Positions 45,869 to 60,300 of a stretch of DNA of 64,000 nt are shown piece after piece. The position numbers and the translations under genes were made by a program. The stretch's first letter is position 1, and every line of letters starts with the position of its first letter. The stretch comes from Gamarada debralockiae (Eukaryota; Ascomycota; Leotiomycetes; Helotiales; Hyphodiscaceae), in NCBI GenBank assembly GCA_002803225.1, contig NXFV01000502.1, positions 1-64,000 of the forward strand, read 5' to 3'. The notes below the pieces were generated by a model. That model had not been told where the DNA came from and did not search any database. It saw nothing but the letters and a program-made list of their open reading frames with translations.

Positions 45869-48800
45869 ATGAAGTTCTCTTCATGGCTGAGTCCATCAGC
45901 CGGGGACCCGCCACCGCTGCTGGGTCTTTTGTTGACTTTTGCGCCTTTATCGCTCGCCATCCGTTTCAACCCCGTTCCATCACCCGACCTCGATCTCTCA
46001 CAATTGGGGCGTGTAGGGTTAGTAGGTGACTTTGAAGGAATTTCACTCTATCAATTTGAGGGGCAGAATGAGAATGGATTCAACACAAATGGGAGCCAGT
46101 CCGTACTATCGCGATTTCCGAACGGCGGATTTGCGAACCTGGCAGCAGCCGATGCTGGTATCCAGGCGATGTGCTCGTTTGTTATGCAAGATGGAACGAT
46201 GGCTGGGGTTGTGGTAGGAGGAAACTTCACGAGCTTGGGAGGAATGGAATCGCAAGGAGTTGCTTTGTTCAACCCGAACACCTCAGCCGTTATACCGCTT
46301 ACTGGACTGTCTGGGCAGGTTTCTGCGCTCCTCTGCGATGAAGATACAAACACGGTGTATGTTGGAGGCAGTTTCAAAGGGGCAAATTCAACAAACGCGA
46401 TTGCTTGGGTTGGAACAGCTGGATGGACGAATCTTCCTTTCGCTGGATTCAATGGGCCTGTGACATCCATTTCCAAAACTTCTAATGGCCACATCATCTT
46501 CGGGGGTTCGTTCACGGCGCTGGGCAATTCGTCCGGCCCGAGCTTGCCCGATCAACAAGTGATCAACATATCCGGTGCCAATATCACAGCTGGGTCTTCT
46601 GCGACAACCACTGGTTTCAGCGATCCCACAAACATCGTTTGCAAGACCAGCGGCACCGATGGCTCTGGAAATACTTGGTTGTTGGCTGACAACACTCCTG
46701 GTTTCTGGAAAGCGGAATTCGGCTTTGGGTTTGAGCCAACGAAGTTGAGGCTGTGGAATACGCACCAGGACGGCCGAGGCACGCAGACATGGCGATACAC
46801 AGCTCTGCCAATCAATGGTATCATGAATTTCACGTACATCGATCCTGCGACTGGTCAGAATGCGTCATGCTCTTCCGAGTGCCCATTGAGCAGCAACACC
46901 AGTGTCAAATACCAGGACTTCCATTTTGTGAATGTCATTGGAATGAACGCATTTCGGGTGGACATATCTGCCTGGTATGGTAATGGGGGCGGTCTGGATG
47001 GGATCGAACTCTTTGAGAACGACATATTCGCATATGCAATCAATACTTTCAACGAGCCTACTTGTGCCGACATATCGATAGCTTCGACCTCGACATCTAC
47101 TGGACCTTGGACTATCACTCCTTCCCTCCAAAGCATGTCTGAATACCTCTCAGCTACAATCACGGGATCTGAAACAGCTTCTGTAGTATTTCAACCAGAT
47201 ATCAAGCAATCTGGAAATTACTCCGTCAACCTCTACACCCCGGGATGTATTCAAGATAATACTTGCTCGACACGAGGACGGGTCAATATTACTGGCACGA
47301 TGGCAAGCGGAACTACCAATGCAGGCTTTACCACGGAAATCTTTCAAACCAACAACTTCGACAAATATGATCAAATATACTTTGGGTATATTGAAGCTGG
47401 TAGTAGCTCCTTCCGCCCGTCTGTCACTCTCTCTCCAATCTCCAACCAAGGGATCTCAAACCTTTCAGTTGTAGCTCAACGTGTTGGGTTTACGCTTATT
47501 TCACCCGCTGGTGGCTTGAACAGTCTCTTCGAATATGATCCCAGCCAAGCTGTCGTGGACACTGCCGACTTTGCCAACTCGACTTTTGACAAAGCAGGTG
47601 TGAATCTTGGAACAGGGTCTGGAGTGAACGCTCTTCAAACGTTGGGCAGCACAACGTTTGTTGGGGGAAACTTCTCGACAAGTAACTACAGCAACATATT
47701 TTCAGTTACAAGCACTGGTGCCACACCTTTAAGTGGCGGAGGGCTGAATGGAGAGGTCCTGGCGATGTTTCTAAACGGAACCCAACTTTTCGTCGGGGGC
47801 AAATTCACGAATACCAGCACCGATGGGATTGCAGGCCTGAACAATATTGCTGCTTACGACACCTCAAAGAACACTTGGAATGCGTTAGGGGCTGGTGTGA
47901 ATGGGTTGGTGACGAACGTCGTCCCTCTGTTACTGAATATAACCACGAACGTCCCCGAAACTGTTATCACTCTTACTGGCGATTTCAACCAAATCCTGGC
48001 CTTTGGGAGTAACAGTTCGATAGCAGTCACTGGCTTCGCTGTTTGGGTACCTTCTCATAGCAACTGGCTCCAGAACTTGAATGTTGCCACAATGGCTATA
48101 GATGGAGAGCTCACTGCGGCCGTAGATCTACCTGGCGGCAGTTCTCTCTTTGCCGGTTCACTCTCCTCTTGTCAGCTCAGCGCCAATGGTGCAGTTGCTC
48201 TCTCTTCTGGTTTGAGCCCTCTGCCAGTCAACATTCAGCCATCATCAGCATCTGAATCATCAAGCACATTGTCGAAGCGAGCTACTTCTGGTAGCCAAAA
48301 TGTTAGTGGTGTTGTTACTGGACTATTCTATGAAAACGGCGGCCGAAATGTCACTATTCTAGGCGGACACTTTACAGCAACTGGCTCTAACGGATCTGAT
48401 ATCAACAATCTCGTCTTCATCAATGGGTCAAACTCAGATACTGTCACTGGCGTTGGCTCTCAGATCTCAAATGACTCGATAATTATGGCCCTGGCTGTTG
48501 AGACAGACACTCTCTATGCCGGTGGCTCCATCACTGGAACGGTGAATGGTGACAATGTTGATGGCCTAATTTCTTTCAACCTCATCACTTCAACCTTCGG
48601 GACCCAACCACCTGCCCTTTCTGGAGGCACCGTCGCTGTCAACACCATCTCCACTAGGCCTGGCAATTCTGGTGACGTCTATGTTGGCGGAAGCTTCTCA
48701 AGTGCCGGCTCTCTCGACTGTCCAGCAGTGTGTGTTTTTAGCACATCTGTATCTCAATGGAATCGCCCTGGGTCAAACCTCGCAGGAACCGCGAATGCCA

Positions 48801-49608
48801 TGACATGGGCAAGCACAAACTCGCTCATTGTTGGTGGTTCCCTGTCTGTCAATGGTGGAAATATATCCTTGGCCACCTACGATGCCAAAGCCCAAACATG
48901 GTCGGCAGCCAATGCTGCAGATGTCATTCCCGGACCCGTGACTGCACTTGCAGCTGCCAACAGCGATGCGTCTGAGCTCTGGGTGTCAGGCACAGCAACC
49001 AATGGCTCAGCCTTCCTGATGAAATATGACGGGTCGACATGGAACTCTGTTGGGGATGTTCTGGGAAGCGGTACCGATATTCGAGGTCTCCAGGTGTTCT
49101 CTCTTACCACGAACCACGCTTCATCGACCCTCGTCTCTGCAAGCCAGACGCTCATGCTTACTGGAGCGTTGAATATTCCAGGATTTGGGAATGCTTCCGC
49201 AGTACTCTTCAACGGGACAACTTTCCAACCTTTCGCCCTTACTATGACTTCAAACAACACCGCAGGTAGCCTCTCACGGATTTTCTCGCAAGAACAGAAC
49301 TTCTTCAAGTCTTCAGGTAAGTTCGCAGAAAAGTCGGTTCATTTCATTGCTAATATTTCAAAGGTGGTCACCTTGCCAAGGGATTCATCGTACTCATCGC
49401 GCTTGGTATCGCTCTCGGCCTGATATTCAGTCTGGTTATAATTGGTGTAGTCGCTGAACGTATTCGACGAAAACGAGAAGGCTACATACCTGCACCAACC
49501 GCCAGCTTCGACAGAGACAATGGCATGTCAAGAATCCCTCCCTCACAGCTTTTCAGCTCTCTGGGCCAAGGTCGGAGCGGAGTAGAGAAGCAATCGACGA
49601 TGATTTGA
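45869..49608 (+). CDS. rax2: Cell polarity/morphogenesis protein Rax2
   Basis: Rax2 is a type I membrane landmark protein for bud-site or hyphal polarity. Exons are 45869-49316 and 49364-49608 (1230 codons). The ATG at 45869 is preferred because it places a signal peptide first (LLGLLLTFAPLSLAIRFN); an upstream in-frame ATG at 45764 would bury it. The ectodomain is long, rich in Ser/Thr/Asn and N-glycosylation sequons, and built of kelch-like beta repeats with recurring VGGNF, VGGSF and FGGSF turns (e.g. VYVGGSFKGANST, IIFGGSFTALGNS). The intron at 49317-49363 lies just before the single membrane helix (FIVLIALGIALGLIFSLVII). A short cytosolic tail follows (RIRRKREGYIPAPTASFDRD). Length and layout match fungal Rax2. 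Confidence 0.95.
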
Positions 49609-52600
49609 ACCCCAGCATGATGATGGCGTATGGTTTGGTTTAGGCGTTCTGGATAGGCTGGCTTGCCTTCTACTTTTCTTGTCGATCCTTTGCGGCGTTT
49701 TTCAATAGAGCAGAGAGCTCTTGCTCCCTCGCGAGCACTTCACGGCCTTTTTTGATGACAGGCACAACGATGCCGATCTACGGCTTGCTTTGCATTATTT
49801 CCTTCAATTACGGCAGTGCCTAATGTTTAGAGCTACTACACACCATGTTCTCAATTTCTTCTCTTTGTACCATAAACTTCTGCAGTCCCGTCACAAGGCT
49901 GCCAGAGGGCGACGATCAATACCCTCATGTATGTCGATGTAATGTATCAAGGCCGTTCTTCGGTAATTTGAGAGCATAGCAACCAAAAGGAAATGAAAAG
50001 TTCAGTCAATATGTGTTCATATTTGCGGCGATGTGACAAGAAATCGTGGAAGAGGTCAGAGGTACGGAGTCAGTCAAAGTAGTTCCAAAGTTTAAGTTGC
50101 AGAAGACGACATGTGCAGGGGATCTTGACTATTGGTCGGCGACATAGAAGAGGAAAAGTCTCCAATTTCTTCGGGTTCTTCCAATACGAATTCGTCTAGA
50201 TGGGCGTCAAAACCTCTCCATTTGAGCAAGGTCCCCTTAATACTGCATGATATATGTCTAGGTCTCCAAGAAGATGGTCGTTGTTAGCCCAGGATATGGA
50301 CAAAAGTAATTACGGCCAGGCGGCTGAAAGGCCGTGTACCGTGATGCAATCAATAATTTCACAGTGGGTTCCCCACTTGAACCCATGGCAAATGATGAAT
50401 GGATTCGATATCTCGACGTTTGCAATCACTCATGATTCCCAAGACATCTCGGCGAGATGCTCGGATTTATTCAGATTTAAGCTCATCATAAACGGCAGCC
50501 AAAGGCCAGGATCGACGGCGTTTGAGGCCCGAAATAGCAAGAGGCTGGCGCCAAGACAGAGGGAGGAAATGAGCAGCGACAGGCTTGATGTGGGGGATCA
50601 GCCAGGTGCAGGCAATCCCAATTCTTCATACGGCAGGGGATGAAGGCCCAAAAGGGCGCCAGGAAGTGAGCAAGGACGTCGAGGATCCACCGGGCTTAAC
50701 CGCAATCTGACATGTCTTAGCAGCTGAAACACATCATCGTCGATCTCCTTCCGGTAAACGGGCGGGGGGAAGTTGAATACCGGGGTTCGCAAGATTGGCT
50801 GAGATGAGCGAGGACAGGGGAGCTACGACGGGTACAGATGAAAAAATACGCCAAAGAAAAGCCCTAAATTACTCCGACTAGATCATCGAGTGAGTGAGAA
50901 AGCATTGACCACCTATCGGACCTCTTCGAGGACGACGACGACGCCTTGGCATCTTGAGCGCCTCTTTTTCGGCAATTGTGAGGAGTGGCCCTCCAGGTAA
51001 GAAAACTGTCAAGACTCAAAGAGGAAGAATTGTGGAGCGATGAGCAGCGCGATTGACAGGCACCGACAGGGTTCTTTGATGATCACTTCTTGTATTGGCG
51101 GGGGTTTGCAGCTACAGTTGACGGTATCGCGGGATCTTCAAAGTTGAAGAACTCATTTTTTGCGCACAGATGAAGAGATGATTTCTTCCAGCCGGATCTC
51201 AATACTGTACTCCGATCCCCAGAGGTTAGACCTAACAATGGTGCAATCGAGAAGATGCCGCATACCCGAACAAATCTTGAACCCCCTTTTCAACGAGTTC
51301 TCGTTATCGCTTGGCGACCTCGTAGGTATCATAAGCCAGGCTGTCAGTCAACTCCAGATTAGTAGTTAGTGCCGTATCTGCATGCAGAGTGTTCATCAGG
51401 GTCTTTTGCTCAAGCTCCTCAAGTCCGCGGTGGCTTTTGTGGCTTTTTTTCGGACACTCTACCCCCGCATGACAGCGTTGGCTAAAATGTAACGAGACTA
51501 ATAGGGACGGACTCAGAAGCATGGCAAACCATAGCAAGACCATCTCAACTCTCTTTTTAGCGGCGCGAGTCAAGCAAATTCACCAAATCGGACCAGTTGA
51601 TTTTAAAGATGGCTCTGAACCCGCTGCCACGAAAGCAATTTCTGCACAGTCTCCTCCCACTAAACTCAAAATGTCGGCACTGCGAACTCTATCTCGCGCT
51701 TGCATCTATTGTCCACGTTGACATGACGGAGCCAGCACGATTTACGATGTCCGCCATCGGGACTACTTATTCGACGTTTATGGATTTGGGTCACTACTCC
51801 TCGGGGCAAGATTTAGTCTTTCGTCAATGGCGAAAGAGGATTCTTTTTGCTCCTTATCTTCGTCCCCGAAGAAACATCTCCGTTTCTGCAACTCCGTTTC
51901 GTTTCCGCAAAACAAAAAATATTAACTGGTACGAGTATGCTTTGTTCTCTTGGCAGTATGGTTGACGTTCGAGGGTGGTGCACACGCACCTTAGCCTACA
52001 AGGATCCTTGTAGCTCAACAGGTTGGTTGAAAAGGCATTGGAGAACATCGGTCTCCGCTTGAAGCTCACTGGTCAAGAGGGACGGCAGAGTGACGTCGAA
52101 TCTCGACCGCATCGACGTGGGCTGACCGCCTCTTCCAGGAACCCGTCCTCTGAGTGGCTCTTTCCTCTTAACCCTGGTATTTAGTGCTTGCCCCATATCA
52201 CTTCAAATAATCAATCACAATCGAAATTGTTCTCTGTTCGGCGCGCTGAAGGGCACGAGTCCGTATTCCAGCCAGAATGTCGATTGCAGCATCGAATCTC
52301 GAAAACCAAGTGACCAACCCGCGCCTGACGCGGACAACATTTTGACTTTTCGAATGCCGTCCGGATCGTCGCTCTTCCCGATGTTAGTCAACCGTAGCGT
52401 GAAGCCTCATCTTACGAAAGCAGAGCTATTGGTTGTGGGGTCTGATGTTCCAAAGCCTTTACTTCCTCGTCCACGACATGAGTGGTGCAAACCGATCTCC
52501 ACCGTCAACTTGAATCGCAACGGAAGTGCAAGCCACAGCTTCAAGCCAAGTGTCAGAGCTTCCTCCGTTCGCTACCTTATTCTCACCACAGCATCCAGTG

Positions 52601-55600
52601 TGATACCTAAGTTCCCAAGTTTGAGGAGAGGCTTTGCGCTGCTGTGCATCCTTCAGTGCTGTGCAGAGAGTCCGGTTTAGGAGTTTCTGTAGTCGCAAAA
52701 GAGAGGAGGACGTCATGGACTCTTCAATTCACGTCAATTTGCATCTAGCAGAAGCATCGTATCGTGTTCATGCAGAGTTAAGCAGACCAATCCCTCGAGC
52801 TGTAACATGGTAACCGGGATAATTGTCGGCCTTGGATGTACCGAAGATTATCTAGATATCTTGGGGCCTTGGAAACAGGATATGGGAGCGATTTGATGGG
52901 CTCGGGGACCGAACCGGTTGTTCGCCATCTGGATCAAAAAGCCTCATACAGCTTAAAGATTTCGAAGAACCTGATGTCGTTACAAGCGCGCCACGGCGCA
53001 ACAAGCTCCAACTTCAGCGAAAAAGTATATAGGTCAACGGCAGCATACTTCCGGGGCGTAAAAAAAGCCACAACGCTCAATGTGCGGAGCTGACAGCTAG
53101 TTATTTTCAACATTTGAAGAGCCGGCGAATTATTCCGTACCCTTTAGTACCTAAGCAGGTCCGGGCTCCCTGTCCACCGTGTGCACGAGATCAATATCAC
53201 GTACAGATAGTACTCGAGCAAGCACGGGAATTGAATGGTCCTAAATTTCGCCATCAAAGACACACAGGCATCGGATGAACGACACTTCAGAGCTCAACGC
53301 AGAGGTCAGTTCCAAAAGCAAGAAAAATTACAAAAAATCCAAACTAAAAAAAAAACAAAAGATATTCCGCCCTCATCATCTGAGCATGTCAGCGAATAGC
53401 GACGGAGGTTGGAGTGTGCGACGACCGCATTTGGGTCAGAATTCATTTCAGACATCATGCCTGCGTTCCTCAAAATGGTTCGATTTGCCAGATCCCCTGT
53501 GACGATGTGATCGCCGTCCCGCCTTCTTGCATGGGGCTGACGCCCTGTGGAATTCTCCTCCATCTCCGATATCCTGAGGAATTCAGAATGCGTTTGCGCT
53601 CGAGCCTCGAGTTCCCAGAAGACCATTATTTCATTACGATAAAGAAGAATACCGGCGGGATTAATCCGGTCCTTCTTCTTGAGTGGAAATTCAATAATCT
53701 GGAAAGATTTGCAAGCCCGTGATTTCTCTGGACCCCGGAGGTAGTTGTTATCAGGCAGGGACCCTCGCGATTCGTCCGCCTCGTTCTGCCTGATGCAAAA
53801 AGTTGTTGAGGGATGAAGCTTGAAGACACATGCTGCTTCCCCACACGCACATCTGCCGAGGCGATATTCAGGCTGTTAGCAACAGCGGCCTTGTGCTATG
53901 ATTCTTAGGGCATGACTAGAGACAAGCCATCTCAGCCATCAAAAGGGAGGGGCTTACGAACAAGGACCAAGGTTGTATTTGGTAATGGAGCAATATCTTT
54001 TGAGATAACAATCTCCAAGGAGAGGAAAAACAAAGGTGTGGATCTCCCGTAGTGTTCAAAAGAGGCTTTTTCTTGGGAGGTTGAATCAATCATAGCGAGG
54101 GGGCTTGAAAGCAATTTCCTGATTGGTCGGGTATATTTACCTTGGCTGCTTAGGGCAATAAGGAAACAATGGTTTGGTAGGCCCAATACTACTAAGTGGT
54201 GGTGGATGCTAGGATGAATTGTATTTTTGAGAATGGTGGCGTCTTTGAAAGTTTTGAGTACATTCCCACCCCTAGCCGTGAACAAGGTTAGATTACTAGC
54301 TGGTGCCACTTACGCTACAAGACGCCTCCAGCTGCACCAGTGATCCCTACCGCATCGTCATTTCGGGGTCCATTATTACAGTAGGACAGGCCTTGAATAA
54401 TCGCAAAGGCCATCAATTTTTCCTCCTTCAGTTAGTGGAGTAGTTGCCCTGAATCGTAGCCGCTGAACTCAACAGTTACACTGACTGGTTCCGCTGTAAT
54501 CGCTGGACCCAACTGGTGGACGATGATGGATCTTGAGTGCTTTTCCCCACTGTATCTGCCCGTCAGTGCCCGTCCGTCACCCTACCCTACAAACCCCCGG
54601 TTCCTGCTTACAGCCAACTCCCCAATCCTTCCTATCCCGACTCCTCCAAGCTGTACACCTACGCCATGGCTTGTTCCTATTACCGCAATAATCTATGCGC
54701 ATCCATATCGCGCCCCCGAATGGAGAAGGGCCGTTCATGACAAAGTTCTGAGGCATGCAGTCCCAGCCAGTCGGCTTTCTTTGTCACACAACCCAAACCC
54801 ATGAACTGTGATACAATGGGGACTGCGACAATGAATGGCGCTAGGCTTGTTCGGCTTGTTTCAATCGCCACATCCACTAGTCACTCCCCCACTTTCACTA
54901 GCTTCACTCCCTCCTCTCAGGACCCGTTTTTATTTCCCTTCCTCTGCCTTTTGCTCATTCGCCCCCCTGGCTTGTACGCGGAGGTGGCTGCCAGGAAGTG
55001 GGTGTGCTCACAACAAAATAGCCCTGATCCGCTATGTTTCTGATGGGGATCCTTGGAATATCCGTTTTGGTGGAGCACCCTAGAATTCCTTCGAGCAGCA
55101 GAACCAGACTTTACTGCATTCTGCAAAAAAATGGGGTATAAACTTGCAATTTTTGAATCTCGGTACTCTCTCCAGCTCTGCCTATCCACTCAAACTTATT
55201 TCTGCCCATACTTCGTACTACTGCTACTACCTTGGCCTGCTCCAAACCTACTACTACCGTCCTCCCCCAGTTAGCTGCTCGGGATTTTGTTTATGGGTCT
55301 TCATCCCTGCGGCCTCCTCCATCATAGATAGCACAACCCCTACACATATGAGGAATTCTTATGTAAAGACCCTTTGCCCCCCCGCCTCGGGATCGCCCAT
55401 ATACTTCCCTTATCCTCGCTTCGTCTCTCACATCTCCATTATTTCTCCTCTCCATCTACGAAGAAGCATCACCTGCTAACCACCACTACGATTTCCCGGC
55501 GAAGGCTCCAACAACAATCCCTCTGATCATCACCACATTAATCCAAGCCTCCCGAGAAGCTCACCGCGATCCTTCTCCAAATAGAAAGATCTAATAGCTC

Positions 55601-56149
55601 CAACTCACAACAACCTCCAAAGTGGAACTTGTCTGATGAGCTTAATCTCCAGAGACAAATTCGATCATTCAATCGCCGACCAAACAACCTAGCACCATCT
55701 CTACGCCACACGAGTAAGAGCGCATAGCTCTTAGGGGAATTGGAAGAGCTTGTCTGTTGTCGATCTTTTCTGAAGATATCGCAAGTGCACGCGGCCCCAC
55801 TCTTCAATCCAGCATTCAAACAAACTCAGCTCCCACACCATTCTCTCCGCCTTCTCCCATCAGACGAATCGTCAGCTCCCCTAGGAAGAACCACCTGGAC
55901 CTCCCCAGGTGGCCAACCAGATAGTTGGATCCGTTTCCGTTTTCTGGTGTGCACCAACAAAGCACATAAGAACGCTGATCCCACCTGTCGAGACCTGTCT
56001 GATCATCTCTCCATTTCATGCAAAATCCCTCGGTCTAGACGTGACACGACCTTCCACGGGATCTTGCATTGAACCACATATCTTGAAACCGCTATCTTCT
56101 ACTCGGAGAATCGACATCTCGTCGCGTTTGACATTGATCATCTTTAAAG
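49609..56149. other. 6.5-kb interval upstream of the C2H2 regulator, no supported gene
   Basis: No open frame between rax2 and the FlbC-like gene resembles a known protein. The part from about 54500 to 56150 is pyrimidine-rich with many short upstream frames, as in long leaders of fungal developmental regulators. A perfect 18-bp palindrome lies at 51996-52013, and an A-rich run at about 53341-53360. The remainder holds nothing I can name. Confidence 0.55.
51996..52013. repeat. Perfect 18-bp palindrome
   Basis: The bases ctacaaggatccttgtag read identically on both strands, with no spacer. Cruciform or dimer-binding function is possible but unsupported. Confidence 0.7.
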
Positions 56150-57377
56150 ATGACTATGGCCATCGACAATCAACAACGGTTTGGTGGCATGAACTTCGAC
56201 CACATGCCTTATACGAACCCTCCCCAGTTCACCAATCCTTGGACCTCCTCGTCGTCTTCCTCCCAAACTCACAATGTCTACGCAGCCTCTCACAACCTCG
56301 GCCTCGATGGCATGAAGCAGCAACCTCAAGCTCAACGGATGAGCAGCAATGTTTCCATGGGATCATATGCCAGTGTACCAATCACCACGGCATCAGCAGG
56401 TAGCCCTCTCTTGGCCGGTGTCTATGGCTCGCAGGATTTACTCACCATTCCCCAAGATTTGTTGAGTCCCCACCGGACCATGTCCACAGGATATGGCCAT
56501 GAAGCCCCGTATACGAGTGCCCCCTCACCTGTCCATAGCTCTTACGCGCCGACTTCATCCCCTTATGACGCTATGGGATACGCTCAAGCACCCGTCCGAC
56601 CAACATATGCGATTCAAGCGCAGGATAACGCAAGACGACTTTCACAACCGTCAGTACCCTCAAGTTCCTTCGATGTCGCAGCCGATGCCCGCCTGCAACG
56701 CCAGAACTCCCTTATTGACTTCAATGACAGAGGCCATCAAAATGATTCAACTAGAAGCTTCGGCGATGCAATTGATGCCAGCAGAGGCATGATTGCCATG
56801 AGCCAGAACACGACACCACGCAACATTTATGGACCGCAAGGCAGAGGAGGAAGAGGATCAGGTGATTCTTACGGTTTCCCTGCGACGCACTCAACCAGCT
56901 CGTCGATCTCGTCAACTGGTACCTACCCATCATATTTCGGCGGCTCCGTCGATTCATCAGTCAGCGATTACTCGAACGCGGGCTCTGACATCGAGTCAGT
57001 TTCCTCGAGAACTTTGCCAAGACCGTCGGGACTTCTCAATGGAGGAATCCCACCAGCGCCACAATCGATGATGGGTCAATTCAGCTCGAAAGTGTCTTCA
57101 AGCACGCAGAAGAAGCACAAGTGCAAAGTTTGCGACAAGCGATTCACCCGCCCGAGTTCGTTACAAACACATATGTACAGTCACACTGGCGAAAAGCGTA
57201 AGTCATTTGATTCGATGCGCCCAAACTTTTTTCTAACTCAATCTAGCGTTTTCGTGTGAGGTTGAAGGCTGCGGAAGACATTTCTCAGTTGTTTCAAATT
57301 TGCGCCGACACCGAAAGGTACACAAAGGCGAGGCGCGATCAGAAGCAGGATCAGAAGACCATCAATCAGACGAATGA
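56150..57377 (+). CDS. C2H2 zinc-finger regulator, FlbC-like
   Basis: Exons are 56150-57197 and 57247-57377 (392 codons). About 320 residues of Ser/Thr/Gln/Tyr-rich low complexity precede two adjacent C2H2 fingers near the C-terminus. Finger 1 is CKVCDKRFTRPSSLQTHMYS followed by His. Finger 2 is CEVEGCGRHFSVVSNLRRHR followed by KVHK. The 49-nt intron falls in the TGEKP linker between the fingers and is required for finger 2; without it the frame stops 20 codons later. The short acidic tail is GSEDHQSDE. Size, finger position and the RPSSLQTHMYSHTGEK sequence fit the Aspergillus FlbC conidiation regulator family. Other two-finger fungal regulators are possible. Confidence 0.85.
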
Positions 57378-60300
57378 GTCCACTTGACGATCATGATCAC
57401 CCATTTGCATATGTCGATAATCATTCATTTCTTACGGCCTTAGACGCTTCACGAAAAGCTGGTCAAAAGTCTGGGGTACCCTTTTGCTATTTATTGGATT
57501 TGCTGTTTATGTTTGCGATATCCATTCTGCACTGTTGATATCCATTTGCGCGAGGGATCTGTCAGTTTACGAATAAGGCATGGTTGGCCTGTTCTAGAAG
57601 AATACTTCTTTTCTAATACTGTCGCTGAAAGAGCCTCCAGAATTTGGACTGGCCATATGGGATGGGGATCACTCGAAGAGTGTTGCTTTACGGCGTTTTG
57701 GAGGCAGCAAGAGCCATTGTGGCTTGGCCTGTAATGAAATTTGTACTACTAGCTGCTGGCACGATTTTCTTCACCCTCGTTACATATACCCCACGGCCTC
57801 TAGATAGATGGCCGTAACACAGTCGCTACGATAGATTAATGTCACAAGAGAATAATTACAGATACAAGTTACTGATCGAATGGTGCTACATTTCTCATGT
57901 ACTCTCTCTCAAGCTCGCCTCCTATCTTGCACCCAGCTCACCGCTTCCTCCGAAAAATTTGACATCGAGGAAATTAAACCCCTCCTTGGGCACTAACCCC
58001 ACCAGAAAATCTCCAATGCAAAGCGCAGATCTGAGCCTGAAAAAGGACACATCGTCGGCTGGGAACGCAGATCCAGTGACGATGAGAACGGCGCTTCGAT
58101 GCGAGGGTAGGGGCCGGGTATCAGATGAAAGGAGAAATGACGATGAAGACCCCTACCATTCAGGCATCGTGAAACAACAGGGCTAGCTACAGTAGAAGGG
58201 AGTTCTGCTCAATCGTTCCACAGCCCAATAGAACAAAGTGGGCCCCATCGTAAGACCCCTGAAGTTGGGGTGGCTATGCAACTATTTATCCTAGATTTCA
58301 TGTACGATGATGAGAGTTTCACCAAGCTGTCGAAGGTTGTCCCATAAAAATAGGGTTACATGACCGCCCTACCTGAAATGAAAGAGATGGGATTGGAAGG
58401 GCGGGATATCCCATCTGCTTCAATACATCACACCACATCCCAGGCTGAAAGGCAAACCATTTCACTGCCTTCTGATATGGAAACAAGGCGCAGAGTGTTG
58501 TAGACATGACGTACAATCCATTGGTTCATCAGGATCTCAGAGATAAGAATAATAGCGACAAAAGCGCATATTCAGGGTCCAAAGTTAATTCGACTGGGTA
58601 GAAACCCTTGTCGATGATGCTGTTGATGATGCTGTCGCTCATTCTCCTGCCAGGAAGCAATCCACTCCAATCATTCTGCGTAACAGCCTCGGACAGGCAA
58701 AGATGGTGGTGGGTGAGGTAAGGTTATTATTTTGCAAAGTGTTACGCTGGATGAAGTTGAGGATGGGGGTCAAAGTGGGCGCGACACCGATGATGTAGGT
58801 GGCTTGATGCACGGTAGGGGTGTCTTGGGCGCCGTGCAAAAAAGGGAGGTGGGGTGCAGATAGAAGGCGTCAGGGATGTTCCCAAACTCACTGATTCATA
58901 TTCAGTATTGCCTTTATTGAGTCCGCAGCTTTGAAACTACGAAAATGGTATTATTCCAGAATGGCAAGAGAATAAGATAACAAGTTTCAGTCAATTTGAG
59001 AGGCAAGGAGATGTCTCAATACCTCACGAGCTCCAAGATATGACGAAATGCGCCCGGCAAATGTGCTCTGCACGCCAGGAATGAAACCCGAGCGGGCAGC
59101 TGTCACCATTGAGACTAAAGGGAAAGGCGTCCCCGCCCAAGAGGGTTTTTCACGGCTTCATGGCTTGTTATCGTTCAACAGCCATGGCTTACTTTACCCA
59201 TCCGCAGCCACCAGCGGCCAAAAGCCTTCAAAATAGGGCTTCGTGCAGGTAAGCCCCAAACACTGCAGCATGAGATGAGGTGTTACTTAGGGTCCCCAAA
59301 ATTCGGAATGCATATTCAATCTTGTGTGACAATGTCGGAACCCTCTGGGTATCCCAAGGCCACCGAGAGTATGGAACAGATCTGTGATAATTGCACGGCC
59401 TGGAGGTGTGATTGTAAACAACCTTGTCGGGCGGGGAAGTGTGACACGGGCTGGAGGGCAATATGCGAAGTGTTGTCATGAGAAGCAGGAAAGTCTCCGG
59501 CTGGTCTGGTTGATTGTCAATGTCGACCGAGGTACGACCATTGCGTTTCAAGTGAGCGGGTTGTAGCTAGCTTGAAGCTTTCCTCGGAGATGAGGTGAAT
59601 GCTGCAATTTGATGTGATGCTTCACATGTGACTTTCGCAACGGTTGGGCTGCAGGGCATGCAAGCCTCATGGAGACACGGCTGAGGTCCGAACTTGTTGG
59701 AGCTACTCCTAGGAGCAAGTCTCCTCCACAAAAGGATGTCAGACAGGCTAAGGATTTCAAGATCCTCTGCAATTTGAAGTTGGAATGAAATACGTAGGTG
59801 CAATTTTGAAGTAAGTTTGTATGTACCAGTCTTTCATCATTATGCAGTATCCTGCCGAAGACAGGACTTGTCTTATTCATCTATCCATCAAATCTTCAAG
59901 CCACTGGGCGAATCAAACATACTTTCGAATATCACTCATCCAGTGCAGTTTCGTGACTTAGCAACTGTCAAAGACTTCAATCGCTGAAACAAGTTGAGCG
60001 ATTGTCATTGTACATACATCAAGAACCAAGGCCGATTCCACAGATTCAGCACATCCCTCCAATTCCGATGAAAACCACACCACAACCGACAGTACTACAA
60101 AGCCTAAAACAGCCGTCTCAGCAATCACCGATCCAGACTTCCTCCCAGCACTTGATGAGGTTCCCGCAGCCTAACACCTCCAAATCCCATCTTCTACATT
60201 CCCTGATCGTTGGAGGTGTGTTCTAAGCATGGTTCATGGGGTTCGAATTGTTCCAAATCTCAGAGCACCAATCGTTGGGTGTCCTGGCTTTGGGTTTAGG

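Noticed and set aside
51997..52110. tRNA-like A-box (tagctcaacagg) followed by a B-box-like gtcgaatc
   Set aside because: The B-box region folds as a plain hairpin, no T-arm or 7-bp acceptor stem forms, and the spacing would need a long intron.
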